This document shows, in pieces, positions 1 through 6,302 of a stretch of DNA of 11,223 nucleotides (positions are counted from its first letter, which is position 1; each line of letters opens with the position of its first letter). The position numbers and the translations under genes were made by a program. The DNA comes from DASTGO01 sp035719045 (GTDB lineage: Bacteria > Actinomycetota > Actinomycetes > Actinomycetales > Kineosporiaceae). The notes beneath the pieces were generated by a model, which saw only the letters and a program-made list of their open reading frames with translations, made no database searches and was not told the origin of the DNA. The stretch lies in contig DASTGO010000223.1 of assembly GCA_035719045.1 (NCBI GenBank), positions 1 through 11,223 of the forward strand. The letters run 5' to 3'.

Positions 1-750
1 TACAGTCGCCCCGATCCTGGCCTGCTGGACATCGAACGCCTGGTCGTGCACCCGGACCACTTCCGCCGCGGGCATGCCCGCGCCCTGCTGGCCGCCCTGC
101 CGCCGAGCCCGGTCACGGTGGTGTCCACGGGCAGGGACAACGCCCCAGCTCGTGCCCTGTACCTGGGGTTGGGTTTCAGACCGGTCGGGGACGCCGAGGT
201 GGTCCCCGGCCTGTGGGTGACCCGCTTCCGCCGGGACGCCCCGGCCACCTCCACTGCGGACCCACAGCCGGCCGGGCAAGCCGATGCCCACGACCTGTGG
301 CTGCTGCGACGTCAACTGGAGGACTGGATCTGCGCCCGAGGTATCGACCAATGGCGGCCCGGCGAGGTCGCCGAGCAGACCATCTCGGAGCAGATCACCA
401 CCGGTGAATGGCACGTCCACCGGCACGACGGGATCCTCGTCGCAGCGCTACGGCTGCTGTGGTCGGACCCGCAGTTCTGGGGTGACGGCGACGACGGCGA
501 CGCGGTCTACGTCCACGGTCTGATGGTCGATCGCCGCCACGCCGGCCACCAGATCGGTGAGCGGCTCCTGGCTTGGGCCGGCGAGCAGGCACGGGCCGCG
601 GGCAGGTCCTGGCTTCGCCTCGACTGCGCCGCCGGCAACACCGCACTCTGCGACTACTACCGCTCCCGCGGCTTCACCCCGGTCAGAACCCAGAACCTGC
701 CCGACGGCCTGTTCGACGTCGTCCTGTGGCAACGGCCCACGGTCCCGTGA
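1..750 (+). CDS. Tandem GNAT acetyltransferase (5' end outside the window)
   Basis: The reading frame is open from base 1, so the true start lies upstream; the GTG at 46 is internal to a GNAT motif and is unlikely to be the start. Of the 249 visible residues, about 1-76 are the C-terminal half of one GNAT fold: an acetyl-CoA-loop motif A (LVVHPDHFRRGHARALL) followed by the N-x-A-x-x-LY-x-x-x-GF end. A linker of about 20 residues leads to a second, complete GNAT domain (about 96-245) with its own motif A (VYVHGLMVDRRHAGHQIGERLL) and a closing N-x-x-L-x-x-YY-x-x-x-GF. Such proteins transfer an acetyl group from acetyl-CoA to an amine; the substrate cannot be read from the sequence. Mycothiol synthase MshD also has two GNAT domains, but I see no specific MshD signature. 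The gene converges with the TPR gene, leaving 22 bp between stop codons. Confidence 0.88.
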   Translation, partial: YSRPDPGLLDIERLVVHPDHFRRGHARALLAALPPSPVTVVSTGRDNAPARALYLGLGFRPVGDAEVVPGLWVTRFRRDAPATSTADPQPAGQADAHDLWLLRRQLEDWICARGIDQWRPGEVAEQTISEQITTGEWHVHRHDGILVAALRLLWSDPQFWGDGDDGDAVYVHGLMVDRRHAGHQIGERLLAWAGEQARAAGRSWLRLDCAAGNTALCDYYRSRGFTPVRTQNLPDGLFDVVLWQRPTVP

Positions 751-772
751 CCGGCTGGCCGGGGCAGGTAGG

Positions 773-1258
773 TCAGGGGTGGGTGGGCAGCCGCTGGGTT
801 GAGCAGGCCTGAAGGGCTTCGGTGACGTGCTGGACGGCATCGCGCATGTGCTTGCCGTAGGCGTCATCGGCCAGTTCCTGGGTCCCTTGGGTTGCTGCGG
901 CGAGGTGGGTGCGTGCCTGGTCGAACTGGCCGAGCATGCGGTGGTCGTCGGCGAGGTTGAGGTGCAGCGTCGGCAGGAAGCCGCGCACGGTCAGAGTGGG
1001 GTGGACACGTTGGAGTCGCTCGTCGGTGAGGTCTTCGGTCGCGGCCATCGCCCGCTGATCCCAGGCAAGTTCTGCCTCCGGGGAGTCCTGCAGGTCGGCC
1101 AGGGAGTGGGCGAGGATGCAGCGGTGGGCGGGGTCGCCGTGGTCGCCGACCTGACGCCATAGGTCCTCCATCTGCGCCCGGGCCTGCACCCGGTGTCCTT
1201 CCTGTCCCAGGGTGATCGCGGCGGTGACGGCGGTCAGGATCGGGTCGATGGTGTTCAC
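773..1258 (-). CDS. TPR-like helical protein, partner of the MerR-clamp regulator
   Basis: A 161-residue soluble protein. The start is the GTG at 1258, chosen because an AGGAG Shine-Dalgarno sequence lies 4 nt upstream and because it overlaps the stop of the preceding gene as GTGA. The open frame continues upstream to 1861, but that part is only the shadow of the regulator gene. The protein appears almost wholly alpha-helical, with TPR-like pairs: residues 9-35 (ITLGQEGHRVQARAQMEDLW), 44-72 (HRCILAHSLADLQDSPEAELAWDQRA) and 98-122 (LHLNLADDHRMLGQFDQARTHL). The last has the usual A/L-x-x-Y/H-x-x-x-G-x-x-x-x-A spacing. It has no signal peptide or membrane segment. TPR repeats bind proteins or peptides, and the overlap with the regulator gene implies coupled translation and probably a shared job; the exact role is unknown. 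Confidence 0.8.
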   Translation of the reverse strand: MNTIDPILTAVTAAITLGQEGHRVQARAQMEDLWRQVGDHGDPAHRCILAHSLADLQDSPEAELAWDQRAMAATEDLTDERLQRVHPTLTVRGFLPTLHLNLADDHRMLGQFDQARTHLAAATQGTQELADDAYGKHMRDAVQHVTEALQACSTQRLPTHP

Positions 1259-2412
1259 GCTGCTCCTGTCGAGTCGTGGGCGGGGGTGTCGGGGCGGGGG
1301 AAGGCGGGCATGGGCATGAGCACGCTGGTGATGCCGGTCCGGTGAGCGCTGCGGATGACGACGGGCTGATCGGGTCGTGCGATCTGGAATCCCAGGTCGG
1401 GGCCGGCGCCGTCGGTGAGCACCGCCCGCAGCCGGGCCGGATCGAAGCCGAGGACGACGCCGTCGCCACGGATCTCGGCGTCCACGCTGACCGCGCGCCG
1501 GTCCGGGCCGGGGCGGATCACGCGCAGACCCCGCCGGGGGTCGGCGTCCCAGCACACCGGTCCTGCTCCGGCGTCCCGGGTGGCGGTGAGCAGTTCCCGG
1601 CGGCTGGCCAGGATCCTCGTGGCCGGGGCGGGCATGTGGTCCAGCAGCATCCGGTAGTCCGGGAACTGTTCGGGTATTGCGGCCAGCACGCGTTCCTCGC
1701 GCGCCGACCCCAGTCGCACCTGCGTCGTCACGTCCCCCGCCTGCGCCGCGCTGGGCCCGGGCGCCTGGTCGAACTCCAACCGCACCCGGTCCTGCTGTCG
1801 TAGCCACGGCCCCAGTCGCTGCAGCGCCGTTGCCGTGACCACGGCGCAGGCCCCCTCGCACTCCTCGGCCTCGTCCAGCGGCAGGGACTGCACGACCATC
1901 CGGTACCGATCGGTGGCGACCAGGGTCAACTCCCTGTCCCGCACCTCGATCAAGACGCCCGACACCACGGTGAGGTCGTCCGTCCGCTCCAGGCTGCGGT
2001 CGACCGACCGGCAGGCTCGCCGGGCCGCGTCCGCCAACTCACCTCCAGCGACAACGGCCACGCCCCGCCGGCCCCCGGCCAGCACGCTGAGCGCGGCGGC
2101 CGCGCTGGACTGCGCCTGGCGCAGCGCCCGTTCCATCCCTGCCAGGTGTTCGGCCAGCGCCTCACGCACGTCCGGCGGCGGGGCGGCGAGCAAGGGGCGG
2201 ACCTGGGCGATCCGCAGCCCGGCGCCACGCAGATGACGCAGGACCAGCGCCTGGGGCACCTGCCGGCGGTGGTAGTAGCGGTAACCGGTCACCGGGTCGA
2301 TCTCGCCAGGAACCACCAGTCCGCAGTCGTGGTAGAAGCGCAAGGCGCTGGCGCTGATCCCCGTGGCCCGGGCGAACTCGCCGATCGTCAACCGGCCCTG
2401 CGGATCGCTCAC
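1255..2412 (-). CDS. MerR-family regulator fused to DnaN-like sliding-clamp domains
   Basis: A 385-residue protein. Residues 8-75 are a MerR winged helix-turn-helix (LTIGEFARATGIS, ALRFYHDCGLV, TGYRYYHRRQV), followed by the usual dimerisation helix at about 80-112. Instead of a small ligand pocket, residues about 117-370 resemble domains II and III of the DNA polymerase III beta clamp. Recognisable pieces are GVLIEVRDRELTLVATDRYR (152-171), the IPEQFPDYRMLL segment (246-257), a GFDPARLRAVL helix (322-332) and the terminal VVIRS...LMPM (351-368). Clamp domain I is absent, so a closed six-domain ring is not expected. Known: the cleft between clamp domains II and III binds QLxLF-type peptides of polymerases and repair proteins, and also griselimycin. 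Inferred: the fusion uses this cleft to sense a clamp-binding peptide or drug. The GTG start at 2412 follows an in-frame TGA and sits just downstream of a MerR-type promoter. The TPR gene overlaps it downstream. Confidence 0.9.
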   Translation of the reverse strand: MSDPQGRLTIGEFARATGISASALRFYHDCGLVVPGEIDPVTGYRYYHRRQVPQALVLRHLRGAGLRIAQVRPLLAAPPPDVREALAEHLAGMERALRQAQSSAAAALSVLAGGRRGVAVVAGGELADAARRACRSVDRSLERTDDLTVVSGVLIEVRDRELTLVATDRYRMVVQSLPLDEAEECEGACAVVTATALQRLGPWLRQQDRVRLEFDQAPGPSAAQAGDVTTQVRLGSAREERVLAAIPEQFPDYRMLLDHMPAPATRILASRRELLTATRDAGAGPVCWDADPRRGLRVIRPGPDRRAVSVDAEIRGDGVVLGFDPARLRAVLTDGAGPDLGFQIARPDQPVVIRSAHRTGITSVLMPMPAFPRPDTPAHDSTGAA

Positions 2413-2418
2413 GCCGCC

Positions 2419-2449
2419 ATCCTGAGCCTTCGAGCATCATGAAGGTCAA
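2419..2449 (-). promoter_or_regulatory. MerR-type promoter/operator of the clamp-regulator operon
   Basis: Read on the minus strand, a -35 box TTGACC (2449-2444) is followed by a 19-bp spacer and a -10 box CAGGAT (2424-2419). The spacer region carries the inverted repeat CCTTC-N9-GAAGG (2427-2445). A 19-20 bp spacer with the operator inside it is the hallmark of MerR-controlled promoters, and CCTTC-N9-GAAGG has the spacing of CueR-type operators. Only 6 nt separate the -10 box from the GTG, so transcription probably starts at the initiation codon, giving a leaderless mRNA. This implies autoregulation by the encoded MerR protein. The -10 box deviates from TANNNT at its first base. Confidence 0.6.
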
Positions 2450-2524
2450 CCGCAAGGCGCCCCCGGACACGACCCGCTCAACGGGCCCCGGCTGCGCTGG
2501 CCAGGGCGTGGCGATCTTCACTGC

Positions 2525-2560
2525 AGGGGTGTTCCGATTCCTAGGAACCGGAACACCCCT
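2525..2560. repeat. 36-bp near-perfect palindrome
   Basis: Two perfect 12-bp arms, AGGGGTGTTCCG (2525-2536) and CGGAACACCCCT (2549-2560), enclose a second palindrome, TTCCTAGGAA (2538-2547). Only the pair 2537/2548 fails to match, so 17 of 18 base pairs form. It lies in the 321-bp gap between the regulator start and the transposase stop, about 75 bp upstream of the regulator's -35 box. No T-run follows on either side. It could be a T-less bidirectional terminator, an operator for a dimeric protein, or a palindrome near which an insertion sequence landed. The rest of 2450-2660 shows no gene. Confidence 0.75.
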
Positions 2561-2692
2561 CCCGCACCCTCACCGGCCCGGCGTTTCCGCAGGTCACCGA
2601 CCCCCAGGCTCGTTCCAGAAGTCGTTCCGTCGATCATGGTCCAGAATTCTCGTACTAGTTCGAAAATGATGGTGACCAGGCGCGCGACAGCC

Positions 2693-2719
2693 TCCCGGCG
2701 GAGCGCAGCGGAGCCGGGA
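2693..2719 (-). terminator. Hairpin just after the transposase gene
   Basis: The arms TCCCGGC (2693-2699) and GCCGGGA (2713-2719) match perfectly around a 13-nt loop, beginning 14 nt after the transposase stop. No T-tract follows, as is common for high-GC actinobacterial terminators. It lies inside the proposed right end of the IS, so it may instead serve transposition. Confidence 0.45.
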
Positions 2720-2733
2720 TCGGGTTTCGGGGG

Positions 2734-4008
2734 TCAGGCGACGGGGTGGAGGGTGACGTCGTAGCCGAGGCCTTCGAGTTGGCGGACGTGGTTGCGGATG
2801 GCGCGTTGGGTGCCGCCGCGGCGGTCGTAGAAGTCGGGGCCGAGGTCGACGTAGTCGACCGCAGGGTCGGACAGCAGGTGCCAGACGCAGATGAGGATGG
2901 AGCGGCCGACGGCGACGATGGCCTTCTGTTTGCCGCGTCGTCGTGCGATCCGCCGGTAGCGTTCGCCGAGGAAGGTGTCGGTCTTGCCGGCCGAGACGGC
3001 GGCTTCGCCCAGGACGCGGGCCAGGTAGCGGTTGCCCTTGCCGGTGGCGTTCTTGCCCTTCTTCTTGCCGGCGGACTCGCTGATGGTCGGGGAGAACTTC
3101 GCCCAGGAGGCCAGGTGTGCCGCGGTGGGGAACCGGGTCATGTCGACACCGATCTCGGCGATGATCACTTCGGCGGTGGCGCGGCCGACACCGGGGATGG
3201 TGTCCAGGCGCTCGACCGCGTCAACGAAAGGGACGATGGCGTTCTCGATCTGGGTTTCGACCTCGGCGAGGTCGGTGTCGATCGCGTCGATGCGGGCCAG
3301 CATCTTGCCGAGCAGGAAGGCGTGATGGTCGCTGAACCGGCAGCCGTAGAACGCCTCCTCCAAGTCTGCGATCTTGGTGCGCATCCGGGCCCTGGCCATC
3401 TGTGCCAGCAGCTTCGGGTCCCGCTCGCCGTTGATCAGCGCCTGCATCATCTCCCGGCCGGACACCCCGAAGATGTCGGTGGCCACGACCGAGAGCTTGA
3501 CCTGGGCGTCCTCCAGCAGCTTCTCCACGCGCTGCTTCTCCGCCGTGCGCACCCCGATCAGGTCGGCACGGTAGCGGGTGTAGTCCCGCAGTACCCGGAT
3601 CGGCGGGGGCGGCACGAAACTGGCCCGGACCATCCCCCGTTCGGCGACCTTCGCCAACCACACCGCGTCGATCTTGTCTGTCTTCGGGCGTCCGGGTAGA
3701 TGCTTGACATCCCTGGCGTTGACCAGCCACGGGTCCAGCCCAGCCGCCTCCAACAGGTAGAACGGCGCCTTCCAGTAGTCGCCGGTCGCCTCCATCACCA
3801 CCCGACTCACACCCACCTGCCGCAGCCGATCACACATCCCCAGCAGCGCACGGGTCATCGCGGTGTAGGTGGCGACCTCCTGCAGTCGCTTGCCGCCCGC
3901 GTGCGGGTCAGGAACCCGCACGCAACAGACCAGCTCGGCCTTACCGATGTCCAACGCCGCGATCCGTTCGATGACCTGCTCGTCGTCCTGCGTCGGTTCC
4001 AGCGCCAC
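2734..4008 (-). CDS. IS110-family transposase (DEDD recombinase)
   Basis: The GTG at 4008 is preferred because GAGGAG lies 6 nt upstream; the frame stays open to 4065, but no ribosome site supports that start. The resulting 424-residue protein looks complete. The N-terminal RuvC-like domain has the four acidic residues D20 (AALDIGKAE), E73 (VVMEATGDYWK), D111 and D114 (KTDKIDA). A helical linker (about 145-265) leads to the C-terminal Transposase_20 domain with the helix-hairpin-helix-like LDTIPGVGRATAEVIIAEIG (268-287). The segment WAKFSPTISESAGKKKG contains the likely catalytic serine (S312, tentative). Known: IS110 recombinases move DNA without classical hydrolytic ends and are guided by a bridge RNA from the element's own non-coding end. 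Nothing suggests decay, so the element may be active. Confidence 0.95.
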   Translation of the reverse strand: MALEPTQDDEQVIERIAALDIGKAELVCCVRVPDPHAGGKRLQEVATYTAMTRALLGMCDRLRQVGVSRVVMEATGDYWKAPFYLLEAAGLDPWLVNARDVKHLPGRPKTDKIDAVWLAKVAERGMVRASFVPPPPIRVLRDYTRYRADLIGVRTAEKQRVEKLLEDAQVKLSVVATDIFGVSGREMMQALINGERDPKLLAQMARARMRTKIADLEEAFYGCRFSDHHAFLLGKMLARIDAIDTDLAEVETQIENAIVPFVDAVERLDTIPGVGRATAEVIIAEIGVDMTRFPTAAHLASWAKFSPTISESAGKKKGKNATGKGNRYLARVLGEAAVSAGKTDTFLGERYRRIARRRGKQKAIVAVGRSILICVWHLLSDPAVDYVDLGPDFYDRRGGTQRAIRNHVRQLEGLGYDVTLHPVA

Positions 4009-4020
4009 GTCCGTCTCCTC

Positions 4021-4204
4021 ACCCACGACGGTGTCCAACCAGACGCTCACCCGTGGGAACCGCAAGGGACATGCGAATCTAGATCACGTGCTCGAAGCCA
4101 ACATGGACGGGCCCAACTGCGCGGCTCCCCGCGCCCGACTGAAACACGGCCTCCAACGCTCCAAGGAACTCCGACGTCAACGGGTGAACGGACCCCCATT
4201 TTCG
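4021..4204 (-). ncRNA. Putative bridge RNA region of the IS110 element
   Basis: This non-coding stretch directly upstream of the transposase is where IS110-group elements encode the bridge RNA that pairs with target and donor DNA. Two strong stem-loops are visible. One is at 4119-4134 (GCGCGG with CCGCGC around a 4-nt loop). The other is at 4022-4057, where CCCACG and GGTG pair with CACC and CGTGGG, leaving a 2-nt bulge and a 14-nt loop. A third stem, CGCCC/GGGCG at 4217-4230, lies just outside the proposed element end. I could not assign target or donor guides, so the RNA and its limits are inferred from position and structure only. Confidence 0.35.
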
Positions 4205-4254
4205 CTCCGGACGGGCCGCCCGACAGGGCGATCAAAGACTGAAATGACTTCCGG

Positions 4255-4260
4255 TACGGT
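4255..4260 (+). promoter_or_regulatory. Possible -10 box of a leaderless resolvase transcript
   Basis: TACGGT fits the actinobacterial TANNNT -10 consensus and ends 6 nt before the GTG at 4267. No Shine-Dalgarno sequence precedes that GTG. No convincing -35 box is visible, so the call is weak. Confidence 0.3.
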
Positions 4261-4266
4261 CGCGGT

Positions 4267-4878
4267 GTGATCGACGACGCAGCCCGCCCTCGGGCCGGGC
4301 TCGAGCTCGGGTACGCCCGGGTCTCCACCACCAAGCAGAGCCTGGAACTCCAACTCGACGCCCTGACCGCGGCCGGGATCCCGGCCGATCGGACGTGGAC
4401 CGACAAGAAGACCGGCATCAGCGTCGACCGCGAAGGCCTGACCGCCCTGCTGGCCTACGCCCGGGCCGGAGACACGATCGTGGTCCACACCCTGGACCGT
4501 CTCGGCCGCAACCTGCGCGAAGTCCTCAACCTCGTCCACGACCTGTCCGAACGCGGCATCGGCGTCCGGTCCCTGGCCGATCCCCTACCGATCAACACCA
4601 CCGATGAGGGCATGGGGCGGATCGCGTTCCTGCTGCTGGCCCTGTTCGCCGAGATGGAACGCACCTTCACCGCCGAACGCGCCGCTCACGCCCGCGCCGT
4701 CGCCGAAGCCGCCGGCCGCCAAGTCGGCCGCCCAGTCGCCCACCCCGCCGACAAGATCGACTACGCCCGGCTCCTCAAGGCCAAGGGCGAGTCACTGGGC
4801 AAGATCGCAGCCAAGACCGGCATCCCCAAGACCTCCCTGCACCGCTACCTCACCGACAGCGCAGCCCTCGACAGCTGA
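4267..4878 (+). CDS. Serine recombinase of the resolvase/invertase family
   Basis: A 203-residue protein of normal length for small serine resolvases. The catalytic domain opens with GYARVSTTKQSLELQ, where S20 corresponds to the nucleophile of gamma-delta resolvase. DRLGRN supplies the catalytic arginines R78 and R81. The E-helix (about 124-150, LLLALFAEMERTFTAER) precedes a C-terminal helix-turn-helix (about 164-197, LLKAKGESLGKIAAKTGIPKTSLHRYL). Known: such enzymes cut and rejoin DNA at paired sites by a 5'-phosphoserine intermediate, resolving cointegrates or inverting segments. No Tn3 transposase, IS607 tnpB or evident res site is adjacent, so it is an orphan here. It is divergent from the IS110 transposase and may be the remnant of another element. 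The GTG start lacks a clear ribosome site. Confidence 0.92.
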   Translation: MIDDAARPRAGLELGYARVSTTKQSLELQLDALTAAGIPADRTWTDKKTGISVDREGLTALLAYARAGDTIVVHTLDRLGRNLREVLNLVHDLSERGIGVRSLADPLPINTTDEGMGRIAFLLLALFAEMERTFTAERAAHARAVAEAAGRQVGRPVAHPADKIDYARLLKAKGESLGKIAAKTGIPKTSLHRYLTDSAALDS

Positions 4879-4931
4879 CGCTGCCCGTTCCCCGGCGATC
4901 TGAGGCGGCACGTGGCTCAGCCCACCTGTAC

Positions 4932-5504
4932 CTACTCCTGGGCTCGTGGGCCTGCCTGCGACGGTCGGTCGAGGTGGTACACGACCTGGGGCCGGACCGG
5001 GTGATCTGCCGGCAGCCTCGGGTGGTCGAAGAACGCATGGCGCGTCATCCCGAGACGACGCATGACGGCCTGGGACGGCTCGTTCGTGACGGCCGTCATG
5101 GACCACAACTCCGACAGGCCAACCGGCCCGAACGCCACCTCCATGGCAGCCCTGGCGGCTTCGGTCGCGTAGCCGTGGTGCCAGGCGCGACGGGCAAGTC
5201 GCCATCCGACTTCCATGCCGCCGCCGCCAGGGATGCCTTCCGGCATCGGGTTGAGCCCGGTGAACCCGATGAACTCACCAGTGTCGATGACCTCCAGGGC
5301 CCAGAGCCCGAACCCCTGTTCCTCGAAACGGGCCTCGATCAGGTCGACCAGGGCGTCGCTGCCGTCTCTGTCCAGGCAGGACGGGAAGTGCCGCATCACC
5401 TCGGGGGCGGCGTTCATTGCGGCGAACGGTCCGCGGTCGGCCTCGCGCCAGCGGCGCAGCAGCAGCCGAGACGTGCCCAGTACCTCGAACCGGGGTCCCA
5501 CCAC
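4932..5504 (-). CDS. GNAT acetyltransferase of the RimJ/RimL type
   Basis: A 190-residue Acetyltransf_3-type protein. It opens with TSRLLLRRWREAD (11-23), the usual first strand and helix of this subgroup. The central acetyl-CoA motif is MEVGWRLARRAWHHGYATEA (97-116), and motif B is NEPSQAVMRRLGM (141-153). Family members acetylate N-terminal amines of ribosomal proteins or small amines such as antibiotics; the substrate is not predictable here. The GTG at 5504 (followed by a second GTG) comes just after an in-frame TGA. A strong GAGGAGGTG lies about 10 nt upstream, a slightly long spacing. The gene converges with the resolvase gene (53 bp between stops). It is co-oriented with the HAD gene but separated by 126 bp, so it may have its own promoter. 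Confidence 0.92.
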   Translation of the reverse strand: MVGPRFEVLGTSRLLLRRWREADRGPFAAMNAAPEVMRHFPSCLDRDGSDALVDLIEARFEEQGFGLWALEVIDTGEFIGFTGLNPMPEGIPGGGGMEVGWRLARRAWHHGYATEAARAAMEVAFGPVGLSELWSMTAVTNEPSQAVMRRLGMTRHAFFDHPRLPADHPVRPQVVYHLDRPSQAGPRAQE

Positions 5505-5614
5505 TCGTCAGACGCACCTCCTCGCACCACCTGACCACCTGGGCCGCCGCTATCTGACACCCGAGTCGGCCCCAACCCAAGAGGACGCCTCGCAGACCCA
5601 TCCTGCTTGGCGCC

Positions 5615-5645
5615 ACCCTTCACAAGATCATCACGGGCCGGACAG
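5615..5645. repeat. Direct repeat copy B, at the 3' end of the HAD gene
   Basis: This copy is 31 nt long and contains TTCACAAGATC and CACGGGCCGG. It matches copy A (6382-6416) at 27 of 31 positions with one 4-nt gap. It includes the HAD stop codon and its last three codons, and lies upstream of the RimJ-like acetyltransferase gene. Confidence 0.65.
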
Positions 5646-6302
5646 TCGTGGTAGTAGGGCCGTCAGCGATTCGACGACGTAGGTGGGTCTCGTCCCGGCC
5701 AGTTGCCGGTGGCCACCGCGGTCGACGAGGGCGGTGTCGATACCCAATGCCTGCGCCCCTGCGACGTCCGAGGCTGGGGAGTCGCCGACGTGCAGCACCT
5801 CGCGGGCATCCAGGCCGAGCCGGGTCAGCGCGAGCCGGAACGGTTCGGCCCGTGGTTTGTAGGCCCGGGCATCCTGGCTGGTCACGATCGCCTCGACGGT
5901 GATGCCCCGCAACGCCACCACCGCGGACACGTCGTCGCGATCGGCATCGGAGACCAGGCATACCGGGATACCGACCTCGCGCAGGAACGGCAGGCTGTCG
6001 CCGAACAGGGGTGGATGCCGCCAGAAGGCCATCTGCTCCCGGCACAGGTCCCGCGCATCCACCCGCTCCCCGAAGTGCGCAGCTGCCCCTTCTAGGCTGC
6101 CGAGATTCAGGTCCGCCAGGGTGCGGAAGGCTTCGCCGTGGGCCAGGTCGGCCTCCTGATGGAGGCGAAGGAACCACTCACGTGCGACGGCCGCGGGGTC
6201 CACCGCGGCGCGTTCGGCCACGCGCGTGCAGATCGGCGGCAACAACTCCTCATCGTCGTGCACGAGCGTGCCGTACAAGTCCAGAAGGATCCCCCGGTAC
6301 AC
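5631..6302 (-). CDS. HAD-superfamily hydrolase with a DxY motif I
   Basis: A 223-residue protein with the complete subclass IA HAD layout. Motif I is LLDLYGTL, with nucleophile D8. The helical cap covers about 16-95. Motif II is LVSDAD (S118), motif III is AYKP (K149), and motif IV is HVGDSPASD (D174, D179). The residue two after the nucleophile is Tyr10 rather than the general acid/base Asp of typical HAD phosphatases. L-2-haloacid dehalogenases also have D-x-Y-G-T, so the activity may be a dehalogenase or an unusual phosphatase; I cannot decide between them. The GTG at 6302 is preceded by only a weak ribosome site. The 5' region (6303-6498) is structured and carries a repeat copy. Confidence 0.9.
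   Translation of the reverse strand: MYRGILLDLYGTLVHDDEELLPPICTRVAERAAVDPAAVAREWFLRLHQEADLAHGEAFRTLADLNLGSLEGAAAHFGERVDARDLCREQMAFWRHPPLFGDSLPFLREVGIPVCLVSDADRDDVSAVVALRGITVEAIVTSQDARAYKPRAEPFRLALTRLGLDAREVLHVGDSPASDVAGAQALGIDTALVDRGGHRQLAGTRPTYVVESLTALLPRLSGP

Larger units (their letters stand above)
2661..4204 (-). mobile_element. IS110-family insertion sequence (ends tentative)
   Basis: That an IS110-family element is present is certain from the transposase. The ends given are a proposal: the 8-bp sequences CGAAAATG (2661-2668) and CATTTTCG (4197-4204) are inverted copies. They enclose 1544 bp, with about 73 bp beyond the transposase stop and about 196 bp before its start. This matches the usual IS110 plan of a long non-coding left end, a single gene and a short right end, at the usual size of about 1.5 kb. 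Classical IS110-group elements lack terminal inverted repeats and make no or minimal target duplications, so the repeat may be coincidental. Confidence 0.5.

Noticed and set aside
1..750. Mycothiol synthase (MshD) as identity of the tandem GNAT protein
   Set aside because: Two GNAT domains are shared, but I see no MshD-specific segments and the N-terminal half is missing, so the name is not justified.
1259..1861. Upstream extension of the TPR reading frame to a start at 1861
   Set aside because: This part is antisense-frame shadow within the MerR-clamp gene, rich in Arg/Gly/Pro with no domain; the GTG at 1258 has a good ribosome site and a GTGA overlap.
2746..3699. Long plus-strand open frame opposite the transposase
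   Set aside because: It is the complement of a clear IS110 transposase and its composition (Val/Gly/Asp-rich, no domain) is typical of an antisense shadow.
4267..4878. Resolvase as the TnpA of an IS607-type element
   Set aside because: No tnpB gene follows; the next gene is an unrelated acetyltransferase on the other strand, and the HTH is C-terminal as in Tn3-type resolvases rather than N-terminal as in IS607 TnpA.
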